A program made the translations under genes and the position numbers. Below are positions 33,974 to 46,282 of a stretch of DNA of 64,000 nt, piece after piece. Origin of the DNA: Schizophyllum amplum. Its lineage: Eukaryota; Basidiomycota; Agaricomycetes; Agaricales; Schizophyllaceae. The notes beneath the pieces are model-generated. The model worked only from the letters and a program-made list of their open reading frames with translations, made no database searches and was not told the origin of the DNA. Location of the stretch: contig VDMD01000004.1 of assembly GCA_007026445.1 (NCBI GenBank), forward strand, positions 1,674,001 through 1,738,000, read 5' to 3'. The stretch's first letter is position 1; every line of letters starts with the position of its first letter.

Positions 33974-36013
33974 ATGATCCCAGCTAATGTGCTCATCGTG
34001 AGTCTGCACCACTGGACGAGGATGCAGCTCGCTTACCGAGCTATTTGCAGGCTGGCGCTGGTCCCGCCGGACTTGCCATGGCACTATGCTTGGCGCAGAA
34101 TGGTGTCCCCGTTCGCATAATCGACAAGCTGCCCACACCCCGCCGTGGTCAGAAGGGCCCTGGAATTCAAGTACGCGCCGCATTATTCGCTACACACATC
34201 CACTCACCGCATCACAGCCGCGGACCCTCGAGCTGTACAAATCGCTCGGCGTCCTTGACGACATCCTCAAGCGCGCGCGCTTCCCGCAGTCGGTCTCCCA
34301 CTACAAACTTCCCGGTGGGAAGGAAGTCGAGCGCGAGTATGTGATGGTCCAATGGACAGACCCAACGCCCGACCGTCCATATGTAGGCTGGATCGCCAAT
34401 TTTACGCCGCAATAATTCACTGATTGTGATTGACAGCCCAACCTGCTCATGTTCGGCCAGGACCGCCACGAGGAAGTGCTCCGCACCCACCTTGAGCGCC
34501 ATGGCGTTAAGGTCGAGATGGGAACCAAGGTCCTCGACTTCACGCAGGATGAGAGCAAGGTGCATGTTCGTATTGCTAAGGACGACAGTGCAGACGTCGA
34601 AGAAGCCACCTACGACTTCCTCATCGGCGCAGATGGCGGACATAGCACCGTTCGGAAGGTGCTCGGGCTCGAGTTCGCGGGCGAGTCACGCGAAGCGGAA
34701 AGAGTGGTAGGAGACATCGTCGTAAAGGCTCCCGGACTTGCACACGATGTGAGTATTGACTAGTAGAGAGTTGTCGAGTGGCTGACAAACTGACAGAGAA
34801 GCCACGTCTGGGGGGACATCAAATCGAAGATGTACGCCAAATACTGGCGTGATCCTTGACTTACAGGCAAATTAACGCATTTTCAGAGTGATGCTGCGTC
34901 CGTGTGAGGCGCCGGATGACGATAAGGTAACGCTGTTACTTATGGGCGGCGGCCTGGACTACGAGAAGATTGCCTCAAGCGCCGACGAGTTCGTGAAAGT
35001 TTTCTATGAGATCAGCGGGCGGACGGACATACAATTTGGCGAAGCTGTCTGGCTCTCTGTGTTCAAGTGAGTTTGATTTACCTGTATTTACAAGAAAGGC
35101 GAGAGACTGACAGACTATAGGCCCAATATCCGGATGGTCCAGCAGTTCGGCGTTGGACGCGTCTTCTTGGCAGGAGGTTTGTAAATTTATCACAGGGCAA
35201 GTATCTAGGCTTATAGTAACTGAGCAGATGCGGCGCACACTCATAGTCCCACTGGTGGTCAGGGCATGAATTCCAGCGTGCAAGATTCGGTGAGTGATGC
35301 CCTAGTCCAACCCTACCTGCCGCTCACCCTCCATCCAGGCAAACCTCGCCTGGAAGCTGGCCCTTGTGCACAAGGGTCTCGCTCCGCACTCACTCCTCGA
35401 GACGTACATCGCCGAACGCCTTCCCGTCATCACGGAAATGCTGAGCCGCACGACGAGCCTGCTCAACCGAACGCACCGTACGCTGCGTCCCGGCGAGAAG
35501 CTCGAAGATGGTTTGCAACGCGGCGGCGCGCTCAACATGCTCGGCATCCACTATCGCTGGAGCCCCATCGTAAAGGACGAACGCCGAGCGGATGCGGCCG
35601 AGGACGAGCGATCCAGTGCCTATGTCGGCGCTAACGGCGTGTGCGCAGGCGACCGCGCACCAGATGCACCCGTCGACGGCAATGTCACGCGGCTATTCGA
35701 CACCTTCCGCGTCACGCGCCATGTCGCGTTCGTGTTCTCTACGGACTCAACTCCCGCTGATGAGGTTACCTCCTTTGTCGCGACCCTTCCTGACGGGCTG
35801 TGCGAGGTGGCTGCTGTATCGCCGCCCGGCGCCGCATCGGGGACGCAGACGAAGGCAGCGTACACGCTGAGAGACAGCGAAGGGGAGGCATGCAAGGCCT
35901 ACGAGGTAACAAGCTATCCGATTATCGTCGTTGTGAGGCCCGACGGAGTCATTGGTGCTATCGTCAAGAGTGCAGAGGGTGTCCAGCAGTACTTTGAGAA
36001 TCTCTTGTGCTGA
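33974..36013 (+). CDS. FAD-dependent aromatic monooxygenase (phenol/pentachlorophenol hydroxylase type)
   Basis: Class A flavoprotein hydroxylase, 542 aa, that would hydroxylate an aromatic ring using NAD(P)H and oxygen. Exons are 33974-33997, 34051-34170, 34218-34382, 34437-34748, 34797-34831, 34887-35066, 35121-35176, 35228-35289 and 35339-36013, all in phase. The FAD-binding GAGPAG is at residues 10-15. The DG motif appears in GADGGHSTVRK. The GD motif is GRVFLAGDAAHTHSP, followed by GGQGMNSSVQDSANLAWKLA. The C-terminal 170 residues form the thioredoxin-like dimerisation domain found in phenol hydroxylases. No signal peptide is present. The natural substrate is unknown: lignin-derived phenol and secondary-metabolite tailoring are both possible. 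A damaged tandem paralogue lies 2.5 kb downstream in the same orientation, with identical intron positions. Confidence 0.92.
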
Positions 36014-38557
36014 GTTGCTATCCAGCGTAAAATAACCGTATCCCTTGATAAATGATCAGAACTCGCACCTCCCAATGCGCGTGCATTCGTGTTCATAGCA
36101 GTACTTATCCTCCTCCTCCCCTTACATAATCGGTAGCGGCGCGGGGCGCCAGTTCCCCGACTCTCTTTAAAGTTTTGAATTGTTGTCCCACGCACACTGC
36201 ACTTGCTTCATGTCGATATTCTATGCGCGTAACTAGGCGGTGATCGATTGATCCTCAATGGGCGAGCGTTGCGCGTACTCTCGTCACCCATGGAGGATCG
36301 AGATACCATCGGTAGCACGGGCAATTTTGCAGAGTACGCATGGTGCCCACGATGAGTTTATAGGCATGTAAGTATATGTCCCTAACATCCTCACAATGAC
36401 TGTGGTACATCGTACTTAGGCTACTAGCGTGCTGCTTCATTGCGCCGCATCGCGCTTGCCGGAAAGTGCCGGGTGCCATCTCGAGTCTCGACACCGCGCT
36501 CTCAGCAGCTCTCAGTCATCCTTATTCGTATCGCCCACGTCTAACTCCCAAGACTGTAATACGATACGCATGAAGCCTCTACCTACCTGTGCAGTGCTGG
36601 GCCCCCATTGCTTAACGCAGTCAACTAAATTTCTTGCTGTACTCAGCTGAAATTAAGACAAGCGCAAGGGTAGACGTTAAGGCCCAGTGAGAATCACGTC
36701 TAGCCTGCCCGATGCAGATATCGGCCTTTAGAGGCCATGTCATGAAATCGACGCTTTACGATGCTCACCGACGACCTTCTAAAATTAAATGGAGGTCCTA
36801 CTTCTGAATCGGTGAATCTCGAGTCGAATCCTGGCTTGTGAAGGCAGGAATCCTGGAAAGTTTCAGAATCGTTCTCACATCGACACTGAAGCTGATCGTG
36901 GGAAACGAAGTCGTCGATGCGCGCTGTCGCTTGTGCGGGCCGCAGGAATCGAAAACGCTGCCTGATCGTGGGAAAAGCAAGACGCGATCTTCGCCAACTG
37001 CGAGCGCGACTTATCGTTTTCGTCTTGTCTTCTCCCTCTACCTGGCATCGTCGCCTTTCTGAGCTGAAGTAGGCTCTCCGCAGATCGGCTTTGAGCTGGC
37101 TGTAGATGCTGCCTGCACTGCTCTCCCTTCGCTCATATCTATCAGCGGTCGTGCGCAGCCTGTGCGCAGCGCAAGCTCGCATCCCAGAACGACGTTGACA
37201 AAGATGGCAACGACCAAGGCACTCGCTGCGCTGACACCGTTGCCTTCGAGCTGTACGGTAGCTTCGTGGGTGGCCGTGAATGTCGTCACTGTCCAGTTCA
37301 CCACCTCGCCGACGCCGGAGGCCTTCGTCGCTGGCAGCTAACCGTCAAGATCATCGGACACCCGTCACGCGACGTAGTAGGAGACTGGCATATGCTGGAA
37401 GGCCAGTTGCAGCGAGCTCCCATGCAATACGCCATGGTACGTTCCCACAACGCTCGATAAGAATTGTCGCTGACGTCCTCTTTGCAGGGATACTTCATGC
37501 CCATCCGAAATCACCCGCGGTCGCCGCATCTCACATCCTTCCTCTGCGTGAAGATGTCGCTGCCCTTGCTGTAGGCCGAAGAGCATACTGCAGTGTGGAA
37601 CGTCCGCGTCGGGTTCGACGAGGCACGCCCTGTATACGCGTACGGCCAGGCTGGCAGGCCCAGATCCTGTATCTAGTGAATGTTGTCGTATATAGCACTG
37701 CATATATAGACAAATATATTGATTTATGCTCATATATGTGCGTGTAGCGGGAAGAATAGGAAATATAGCAGCAAGCAGCAAGGGTGGCGAAAGTGCTGCC
37801 CGCCAATGACCTGAAACATGACCAGGCTTCCGTCCGATATTATGCTCGAGGGGCGTCGATATCACGATCTCAAATATGCGCCTTTCGGTAGCTGAGCGAC
37901 CACGATATATAGGCTATATATTCCATCAAGAGCATCGTTCTGGCTAGACGCGATTCTCACTGGTACTAGACGTGATTCATAACCAAGCAAAACCTAGGTA
38001 AACACTGATATGCCTCATCGGCTGCCGCCTTCATGGCTCGATGCGTCGGGCAGGACTCAGGCAGCAGTGCAAGCTGGACGCGCATCAGAGGCCCCTCCCG
38101 GCAGTTTCCTGGAGATGTTGATATGTCACGAGCAGGTCACGAGGCCCGTAACAAGTCGTGACCGCCCGAGTCCACCGTGACGCTACGGATTCCGCGCACT
38201 TCAGCGCGCGTCTGGGTGGCTATACTTGTGATATAGCTCGATCTGCTAGGTAGAGGACGAGAGGGAAGGCGGGGACGGGGTCTCCTGGAAAGGGAGATGA
38301 TGGCAAACATAACCAAAGGAAGTGTCGGACGCTCGGCCGAGAGGCGATTACCAGAAAAGGGTTAATTGCGGTCGCTTGTACAGAGTGCCTGACCGTTTCT
38401 TGCCAGACAAACCCTCCTTCCTTCGGAGAGTCGGGGATTGCTTTCGGCGGGCCTCCGCGGCAGAATTACTCGTGTCCACCCGCCGAGTATATATACTGGA
38501 TGGCGCACCTCAGCTCACCAACATCTACAGTGGCCCACTCTTACCTCAACTTCAGCT
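36014..38557. other. Gene-poor 2.5-kb region between the monooxygenase copies
   Basis: No gene could be assembled. Overlapping frames of up to 166 codons near 36700-37870 show no domains. An AT-rich, locally palindromic patch lies around 37680-37745 (repeated ATATAT). The last 250 bp before 38558 should be the promoter of the damaged paralogue. Decayed duplicate or transposon sequence is possible but could not be shown. Confidence 0.45.
38488..38495 (+). promoter_or_regulatory. TATA box upstream of the damaged monooxygenase copy
   Basis: TATATATA about 63 bp before the residual start codon, retained from the duplication. It suggests the copy may still be transcribed. Confidence 0.5.
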
Positions 38558-40382
38558 ATGATTGCACCTGAAGTACTCTTAATACTCACCGCATCGACAG
38601 CCGCGCACCCTCGAGCTATACAAGACGCTAGGCGTGCTTGAGGATGTGTTGAATTTGGCGCGCTTCCCGCAGCCACTCACTCACTATAAGCTTCCCGGCG
38701 GAACGGAGGTCGACCGTCAGTTCTTGATGGTTTCCTGGACAGAACCTACGCCCGATCGTCCATATGTAAGTCATCCTGTAATCTGGGTCTTACACACGCA
38801 CTGACCAGCTTCGTGCAGCCGAACTCCCTCATGCTGGGTCAGGACCGTCATGAGGAGATACTTCGCGCCCACCTTAAGCGGAACGGCGTCGAGGTTGAGA
38901 TGGGCACCGAGCTTGTCAACTTCACGCAAGACGAGGACAAAGTGCACGTCCGTATCAACAAGGGCAGCGCCATCGAGGAACTCGATGTGGCTTTCCTCGT
39001 GGGTGCAGACGGTGGTCACAGCACTGTTCGGAAGGCGCTCGGCGTGAGCTTTGTGGGAGAAACGCGTGAGCTCGACAAGATAGTGACAGGCGACATTGTT
39101 GTCGAGTCTCCAGGGCTTCCGCTGGATGTGCGTATCTCTTTCCAGGAGCCCCATGGCCGGGTGGCTGATGGTTAAACAGAAGTGGCACAGCTGGAGTGAC
39201 GCGCAAACGAAGTTGTAAGTCCATGTCAACCTTGTGCTTGATACATGCCTCTTACTATCATGGTAGAGTTATGTTGCGCCCGTGTGAGGCCCCGGACAAG
39301 AACAGGTTATCGATCCTCCTCAGTGGCAAGGGCGTCGACTTCGAGAAGACGGCTTCTAGCGGAGAGGAATTCGCCAAAGTCTTCTATGAAATTTCAGAAG
39401 GGACCGACGTACACTTTGGGGAAGTCATCTGTCTCTCTGTCTTCAGGTGAATTATGGTACCGATTGTCAAAGGCTCGCGGCTCACGTCCTGCAGACCCAA
39501 TATTCGGGTGGTCGACAAATTCGACGTCGGACGCGTCTTCGTGTCAGGAGGTCTGTCAATACGCAGTCACAGAGACAAGTTTTTGACTTACCACATGCGA
39601 GCAGACGCAGCACACACGCACAGCCCCACCGGCGGACAAGGCATGAACTCGAGTGTGCAGGATTCCGTAAGACGACCATTCTTCAGTGTCCTCGCATACG
39701 CTGAGATACCCTACCAGGCCAATCTCGCTTGGAAGATCGCACTTGTGCTCAAGGGCCACGCCTCAAAAGCTCTCCTCGAGACTTATACCACCGAGCGCGT
39801 GCCCGTCACCAGGAGATGCTTGGTCGGACAACGCGCCTCCTCGACCACACCATGCGCCCTGGCGAGGAGCGCGACGAGGGCTGGCAGCGTGGCGGAGTGC
39901 TCAACATGCTGAGCATTCACTTCCGCTGGAGTCCCATCGTGCTCGACGAGCGCCGCACCCCGCCGACCAAGGATGAAAGGTTGAGCGCCTATGCAGGCGC
40001 CAATGGCACGTGCGCGGGCGACCGAGCGCCGGATGCGCCTGTGAATGGCGACGTGGTGCGGCTCTTCGATCTGTTCAAGTACACCAACCACACCGCGCTG
40101 GTCTTTGCGGCGCACGCAGCTAGTGCCGATGAAGCCTCATCCATTGTCACTGGTCTTCCCAAAGGTGTGTGCGGGGTCGCTGCAATCTTGCCGCGCGGGG
40201 CGACAACAGGGACAGCGACGAAGGCGACGTATACGGTGACGGACAATGAAGGCGAGGCGTACAAGGCCTACGAGATATCGAGTGAGCCGACCGTAGTCGT
40301 CGTGAGACCTGACGGTGTGATTGGCGCTATTGTCAAGAACACCGAAGGCATTCGGAGGTACTTCACGAGCATCTTGGCTTAG
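38558..40382 (+). pseudogene. Monooxygenase paralogue lacking the FAD-binding exon
   Basis: Tandem copy of the upstream FAD monooxygenase. Exons 3 to 9 have counterparts of matching length (38601-38765, 38819-39127, 39180-39214, 39267-39446, 39495-39550, 39605-39666, 39718-40382). The exon coding for GAGPAG and both flanking introns are gone: the 24-odd nt of exon 1 run straight into the tail of intron 2 (CTCACCGCATC), 43 nt before exon 3, which also breaks the frame. A second lesion, one missing base near 39812, separates VPVT from EMLGRTTRLL. The GD-motif aspartate segment (VSGGD-type, then AAHTHSPTGG) and the C-terminal domain remain. Without the dinucleotide-binding fold it cannot be an active flavoprotein. 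The second lesion could be a sequencing error, but the deletion cannot. Confidence 0.85.
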
Positions 40383-40621
40383 AACTACATATACGTTTAG
40401 CTGGCGTAATGTATGGGAGGGTACACGCACCATGATATTCGAGAGCATGACTGTCGTCACTATAGCGGTAACGCGATCGAACTGAGTTCAACATTTTGAA
40501 GCCAACATCGAACAGTAGTATCTGCCTCATTGAACAAATCGTCGTTCATATCTTACATTAACATACCGCTTTACATGTTCCACATAATGACAAGCCAAAG
40601 GAAAGCAGAGAACGAGGCGGT

Positions 40622-43600
40622 TTAAGCGACATATCGGAACGTGTTCTGCTCTTCGGTGCGCTCGATATATTCTTGCTCGACCATGGCTTCGATGCGCTTC
40701 TTCACATCGGGCACTTTGGGAGTGAAGTGCTTCTTGACCGCATCAATAACAGAGTTCTGCAGGTCCTGCATCCTCATCTGGAGATAGACGACGTGAGTCT
40801 TCAGGCTTACAGACACAACGAGTGACCAACCTCTTTCCTGCCTTTCATAATGCGAACGATTGCCGCGTCCAGGATGTGCTTGCGCTCTCCTTCGATGGAG
40901 AATTGGGTTTTCTGATGTTCCTCCTCCTATGCAAGGGTAAGCGGGTCAACCAAATGATAGCATACGCGAAGCAACAAGAAGAACTTGACACGTACAGAAA
41001 CCTTTGCCTGGATGGAGTTGATGTGGATTTTGTACGCAGAGTCGGTGAACTCGGCGTTGACACGGAAGATATCCCCGTCATTCACGTTCTTGCCGGGAGG
41101 AGATTTAGTGAGCACACGCTTCTTGCCGCAGGCAAGGCTTTGCAGCGTCCGTCGGAGATCACCATCATCTGACGATGCCGTGAGCTTCCTTCGCCTTTGT
41201 ACAAGGCAAGATACTAACCCAAGTTGCCTGCCGACTCCTTGATCTCAGCGAAGGATCGCTTCTCCCCATCCGCAAACATGAGAAGGATGACGGCCTGATA
41301 CAAACTGACGCTCAACTCCTTCTCGCCCGCGTTGAACCTGGCGGACAAGGTTGCAGTGCCTAGCGCATGGTCCCAATCAAGTTTGTGGCCCGAGTGTATC
41401 GCTTTGTAAGATTCCGCAAAAGATATGAGCGCATCTTGCATCTGCCAGACAAATCAGTCATTGACTTGCATATCTTCGGTACGAGGCACTGACTTTGGGT
41501 GGCAAGTCTATGGTCCCGGTCGAGACCGTGAAGGGCCAGGCGCTGCGCTTCAACACCATCACAGTTAGACGACGCGCAAAGCCATTCGCCGGTTGCTTCT
41601 CATTGAACTTGTTCATCATCTCGCGAGATAGGGCAAGGTCTTTGAACATCTCCTCTCCCATGCCGAATTCCGGATCGTAATCTGCGAAAATGGTTGTCAA
41701 ACTTATGTTCAGGGAAAGGATAAGTCGAGCGTACTTACTGTTTTGCAGCTTTTTTAGCATCGCTATTTCGAAGTCGTCGCTAGCACTCTTCTGAAGCAGC
41801 AAACGCCTTGCCAGCGCACGATGATAGAAGGTGCGAAACACATCCTTGTCTTCAGTATATCTGCGTAAATTGGGCTCGCATCAACCCATATCGACGTGTT
41901 CATCATAAGACTATGCACCTGTACAAACTCAGAGCAGCGTCGAGGCTCTTTTCAAAGTCCTTGTCGCTGGCATTCTTCTGACCCTTGCGTAGGGTCGTGT
42001 CCAGATACCGAGCGATCATCTCCGCCGGCTACAAATGACAATCAGAACGCTAAATGCGCTGTTCGAGAGTTCGCGTACCTTGCTCCTCCTAGACTTGAAG
42101 CCAGTCCCGAACGCGTCTGTAAGGGCATACACGAAGTCCTGGTTGGGCGCGCGTGCAGGTATGGCAGAAGAGGAGGCCTCAGTTGAACTGTTAATAGCCG
42201 TCCCCTCACCCTGCAAAGTTTCGGCAGTCATCGGCTTGCCCTCGGGTTTTTGGGCCAGGAAGCAATGCTCGACGGTGCGACTAGCTTGATCCCTGAACTC
42301 TAAGAGACGGTCCACCATCTGGGCGTCCTGTTCCTTGTCCGTGACGATCGCGGTAACCTTGCGCTGGTGACGAATTGCAGCGGTTGCAAAGACATGATTG
42401 GGAAGGGAGACATACGTTGACGTAGGACTTCCACACATTGCATAACTTGGCTAGGCCGTTCACTCTCGAGAAAAGCTCGTACGTTTCCTTGAGCTTCTTT
42501 TTGTCGTCCTTGTCCGCCAAAGCGCCCACGGCTGACACACGAGTAAGCCTTGTCCAGTCATGTAGGAAGCAATTGAAGGCTCACCGCTCGAAGCGATCCA
42601 ATGCAAGCGCTCTTTGCAAAAGGCCTCTTCCGAGACCTTTCGGATGATCTCCCAACTTCCGACAGAAAGCACGTCTTTGGCACGGTCGACCTCCACGTCG
42701 ATACGGCTCATTATGTGATCTAGGAACGCATCTGGGCCAAGTTCCTTGGATAGCCGGTCCGACTCTGCCATGTAATAATCGCGCGTGAGTCTGCAGTAGT
42801 CATCCTCGTATTCGCCGTATAGTCCGTGCGTCTGCAGGTGCTTGAAAAGGGAGGCGAACGCTGCGCGGTGAAGATGGGGCGTGCTGCACAGGATCAGTAT
42901 ATCACTCTTAATATGCTGTAACCACGTACTTCGCCGCGTCATCCCTCTCTTCAGTCAACCAACGCTTGACGCACTGCGACAGCGTTTGATCAATGGATCC
43001 GTCGAGCAACAAATACTGCCTAAAGCGATTGAGGCCATAGATCCTGGTATGATTGATCTTGAGCGTCTACTGATATACACTGGATATGCAAGAACACTCA
43101 CTGTGCACTTTCCAAGCCACGCGGTTTGGCGTATGACTGATTGAGGTACGTGAGAAGAGACTGGATCAAGTGCTGGGGGACCATTAGGCTGTGTACATGT
43201 AGCTAGAGATCTACACACCATATTTTCCTCGAACCAAGCACAACATTCGACCAGCTGGGATGCCCATTCGACGCCAACTTCTCCGTCTACGCGGAGCTCC
43301 TTCGTCAAGCTGCTGACGCACTTGTCGATCTCGCACTTGATGTTGTAGTAGAGCTGCTCTCCCTCTCCGCAGACATCTACGACGTAGCGACATTGCATGT
43401 ACACTTTGTCGTAAGCCACAGGGAAAGTGTCGCGTCGATCGAGGAGAGCTCTTATCCACGCCCTAACTTGGTTGGATGGCTGCTCGGCGTGTGAGGCGTT
43501 CTTTGGCGTCGCTGCTATAGTGAGATAGTGTAGAAGGTGCAATATAGACAGAACGTACCTGCAGGAGCTCCCATGAGCTGTAGTTTCAGAGGGCCGCTCG

Positions 43601-43769
43601 TCTGGGTGCTTGACCTGAAAGGAGCGTCATCAGAGTCGGGGTCCAGTCGAATTCTCTTGTGAGGAGGAGACGCCGACCCATCAATGGCAGACCCGAGCAC
43701 CGATGCCGTCTTGGAAGATTTGAAAGCCTGTCCATAGGTCGGCAATGAGAGGATGTCGAGCAGAGACAT
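40622..43769 (-). CDS. CUL4: Cullin, probably cullin-4
   Basis: Scaffold of a cullin-RING ubiquitin ligase, 825 aa. Fourteen exons in transcript order: 43559-43769, 43217-43514, 43102-43188, 42930-43043, 42585-42883, 42416-42531, 42079-42363, 41919-42028, 41739-41860, 41494-41681, 41219-41441, 40996-41168, 40831-40926 and 40622-40777. All phases agree. The N-terminal cullin repeats include FEENM...IQSLLTYLNQSY. The cullin-homology domain shows FYHRALARRLLLQKSASDDF and YDPEFGMGEEMFKDLALSRE. The neddylation site is the Lys in AAIVRIMKGRKE. The C-terminus reads VEQEYIERTEEQNTFRYVA, the winged-helix end that contacts the RING protein. Assignment to the CUL4 class rests on the YDPEFGMG segment and the N-terminus. 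CUL3 is the main alternative. The intron-2 donor is placed at GT|GTGTAG to keep the phase and is the least certain junction. Confidence 0.88.
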
Positions 43770-44102
43770 GGTCGTTCAGGAAGAGTGCATTACTGTTCCG
43801 GCCCGGATATCCGAGCATACTTCAGTCACCTTCCTCTCTCCAGTTTCCTCCAACTGTCCTGAAGCTGAATCCTGCACATCATTTCGCATCATAGCTACGC
43901 GTGACTATATGTACAATCTTCTACGCCAAACCACTCGCGAGTGGTACATGAACTAGAGCTCATGTAGGATCATCGCCTCTTTCAGCATGATCAGTGCGCA
44001 CTGCGCCACCACGCCGGCTAGCGCGGTCCACCTCTTCAAAGAGAGGTAAGAATCCTTCTGGATTTCAGAGCTGGATTTGGGATTTGACATCGACCGCACA
44101 CT
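43770..44102. other. Intergenic region cullin-MYG1
   Basis: Cullin promoter and MYG1 3' end. Nothing else was seen. Confidence 0.5.
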
Positions 44103-45512
44103 TTACATCTCCAACGCCGCTTTCGCCATAGCGAGAGCCCCCTCGTACGTCCGGTTGCCGCCCGTGAAGCCAGACGCATGCACGAAGATGCAGCCATCGA
44201 TACCGGAAACCTTGCTGAGCTCCTGGTCACGAATCCCGCGCCAGGCCTCTGGCAGAGACTTGCGATCTCCGAAACGGTCGAGGGAAACGGGGACGCAATT
44301 GACTCGCCAGTCGTGAGCGGTATCATCTTCGAAGAGCACGTAGAGAGCAGTTCCAGTAGTCCCAACCGAGGCTTCGTATTGGAGGAGGTGCTCCTGCAGC
44401 GGCTGTCAGTACTAGGCAAAGCAGCAAGGCATGTCAAGGCTGCATACCTTCCATGGGGCGAACTGTGACAGCACAATGATGCGACCGGTAGGATCGACTT
44501 CAGCCTTGCTCTTCTCCACGGACCCAACGACGATGTTTCGTGCGGGAAGCCACGAGTTGGCATAATTGTTGAGCTTCTCAGTGAAGTCGACGCCAGTCAT
44601 AGCCGAAGCTTTTTCGAAGAGAGCCTACACTCTGAGGTTAGTAGTACTCGCGCAATCGGTGGACTACTCACGTCAACGCCGGCTAGATCGACCTTCTCGT
44701 TCCATGCCGGATTCACGTTGCCTACACGGCTACTGAGGTCCGTACGTAGCTTGTAGCGGGGCTTCACGTCCGTGTCATACTGCGAAATGCCGTTGTCGAT
44801 GGCGTCGATACTCTCGATGAAGCCCTGTATTGCTCGAATCAGTACTGGGAACCTAAGTCTGTGCATGTCGCTCACCTCGTACAGCTTCAGCCACAGGGTC
44901 TCCACCTTAGGATCGTCGATGGGGAGCTGAGTGCGTGATGCGATGATCTCTTTACCGAAGTGTCTAGAGGGTGTATCGAGTCAGGCAAAGCTAATGGAAC
45001 ACATGTGGGGGCGTACTTGTAAACAAGGCCAGCCGAAGATAGCTTCGTGTCGAAGCCGTTCCCGAAAACTTCGGCGAATCCACGCTGGTGGTGGTCAAAA
45101 CGCTGCTTCGACTCGTCGTAGATGCCCCCGACATCTACGACGATGTCGCAGGTATCGAGAACAGCCTGGTCGCGCGAGCGCTTCAGGCCTACATAACTTC
45201 AATCAGAGGACGAGACCCTATGGTGGTAGGCACGCCTACCAGCGTCTCTGTACGCGGATGTGTGGCGGAGCATGTACACGGCGAGGGCTTCATCGCAGTG
45301 GAAAGTGCCATTGTGCGTGCCAATGACCTGGGGAGTACGTTGGCCACACGTTGGACGGACGGCCAATCCGAGCTTGCCTTTTGGTCAAGCTTTTGTTTCT
45401 TGAACAGAGGAACCTCAGTGGACATGGTTCTGACTTTGATGAGGGGAGCACGGCGACGGAGGCAGGAAGCAGAAGGCGGCAGACGTCTTGACGCGGTGAG
45501 AAATCTCAGCAT
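44103..45512 (-). CDS. MYG1: MYG1 family exonuclease
   Basis: MYG1/GAMM1 family DHH-like metal-dependent 3'-5' RNA exonuclease, 367 aa from the first ATG. Exons in transcript order are 45378-45512, 45240-45327, 45017-45188, 44876-44963, 44672-44824, 44448-44624 and 44103-44393. All phases agree. Family blocks are [59 protein letters not shown], and [20 protein letters not shown]. The first intron begins GCAAGC (GC-AG), needed because every GT option leaves a 29-nt intron. Two starts are possible: the first gives an Arg-rich, acid-free leader ([21 protein letters not shown]) that looks like a mitochondrial presequence. The second, at base 45425, starts just before the conserved part. The mammalian protein acts in both nucleus and mitochondria, which this arrangement would allow. 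Confidence 0.92.
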
Positions 45513-45686
45513 GAGAGCCGCCACGATCGATCACAAACGTGAAAAGTAAATGATCCATTATAGCTAAGCCGCCGAGCATATATGCTAAGTAGTATGTCGA
45601 TGAGAGGTCCGTGGTGAAGACATATGATCGTGAACGCTCGTATGGAGTCCGTCAAGTCCCAAATCCAATAACAGCACTGTGCCCGC

Positions 45687-46282
45687 CTACATCACCAACA
45701 GCGCGAGTCCCAGTGCCGCAGCGCCACCTGCTACAGCCGCGCCATGGACCCTAAGCACAGCCGCGGCATCGGTGTGGTAGCTATCGTCCGGGCTGAGGCC
45801 ACCGGAGGTTGGTGCGGGGGCGGAGTCAGACCCGCCACCGTTCACATTGGAGGCATCAGCGGTGGGGAGGTTCTTCGCCGTCGATGTTGATTGCCTGGAG
45901 GAAGAGTGACCACCGCCAGAGCCACTTGCAGAACCACTCTGTGATCCACTGCCGCTGCCAGAGGCAGATCCAGAGCCCGAGCCTGAGCTGTTGTTGTCGT
46001 CGTTCGACCCAGAGGACTGTGATGCGGCAGAAGTGATGGTGGACGTGATCACCTGTGTTGAGGTCCTACGGGTTAAGACTGTCAGCATGCGCAGTGGTGA
46101 GATTAACGTAGCCAACGCACTGTCCGTTGGACTCGATCGCGCTCGTTATAGTGGTGACCTGCGCGTTGTTGTCATCATCCTGCATCCGTTAGGTCGTGTA
46201 GCAGGCGTTGAAGCAGAAGTTGCTGCACCTGTGCAACTGCGAGGAGAGGAATGAGGGCAAGCAATATGACTTGGAGACGCAT
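45687..46282 (-). CDS. Secreted serine/glycine-rich protein with GPI-type tail
   Basis: Short surface protein, about 163 aa. Exons in transcript order are 46229-46282, 46108-46179 and 45687-46052. The 18-residue exon 1 is a signal peptide (VILLALIPLLAVAQ). Exon 2 carries a single Cys (SNGQCVGY). Exon 3 is a low-complexity GSGSGSASGS repeat, then a Thr/Asn-rich stretch and a hydrophobic C-terminus (AAVAGGAAALGLALLVM) like a GPI-attachment signal. The first intron has a good CTAAC branch site. The second donor is either GTTAAT (used here) or GTTGGC six nt earlier. No family could be named. Many basidiomycete surface proteins look like this. It probably sits at the plasma membrane or wall. Confidence 0.65.

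Noticed and set aside
46180..46231. Cysteine-rich SNFCFNACYTT coding segment in the GPI-type protein
   Set aside because: It reads in a different frame and hits a stop. The same bases form a 49-nt intron with a good CTAAC branch site and proper ends, joining exons in phase.
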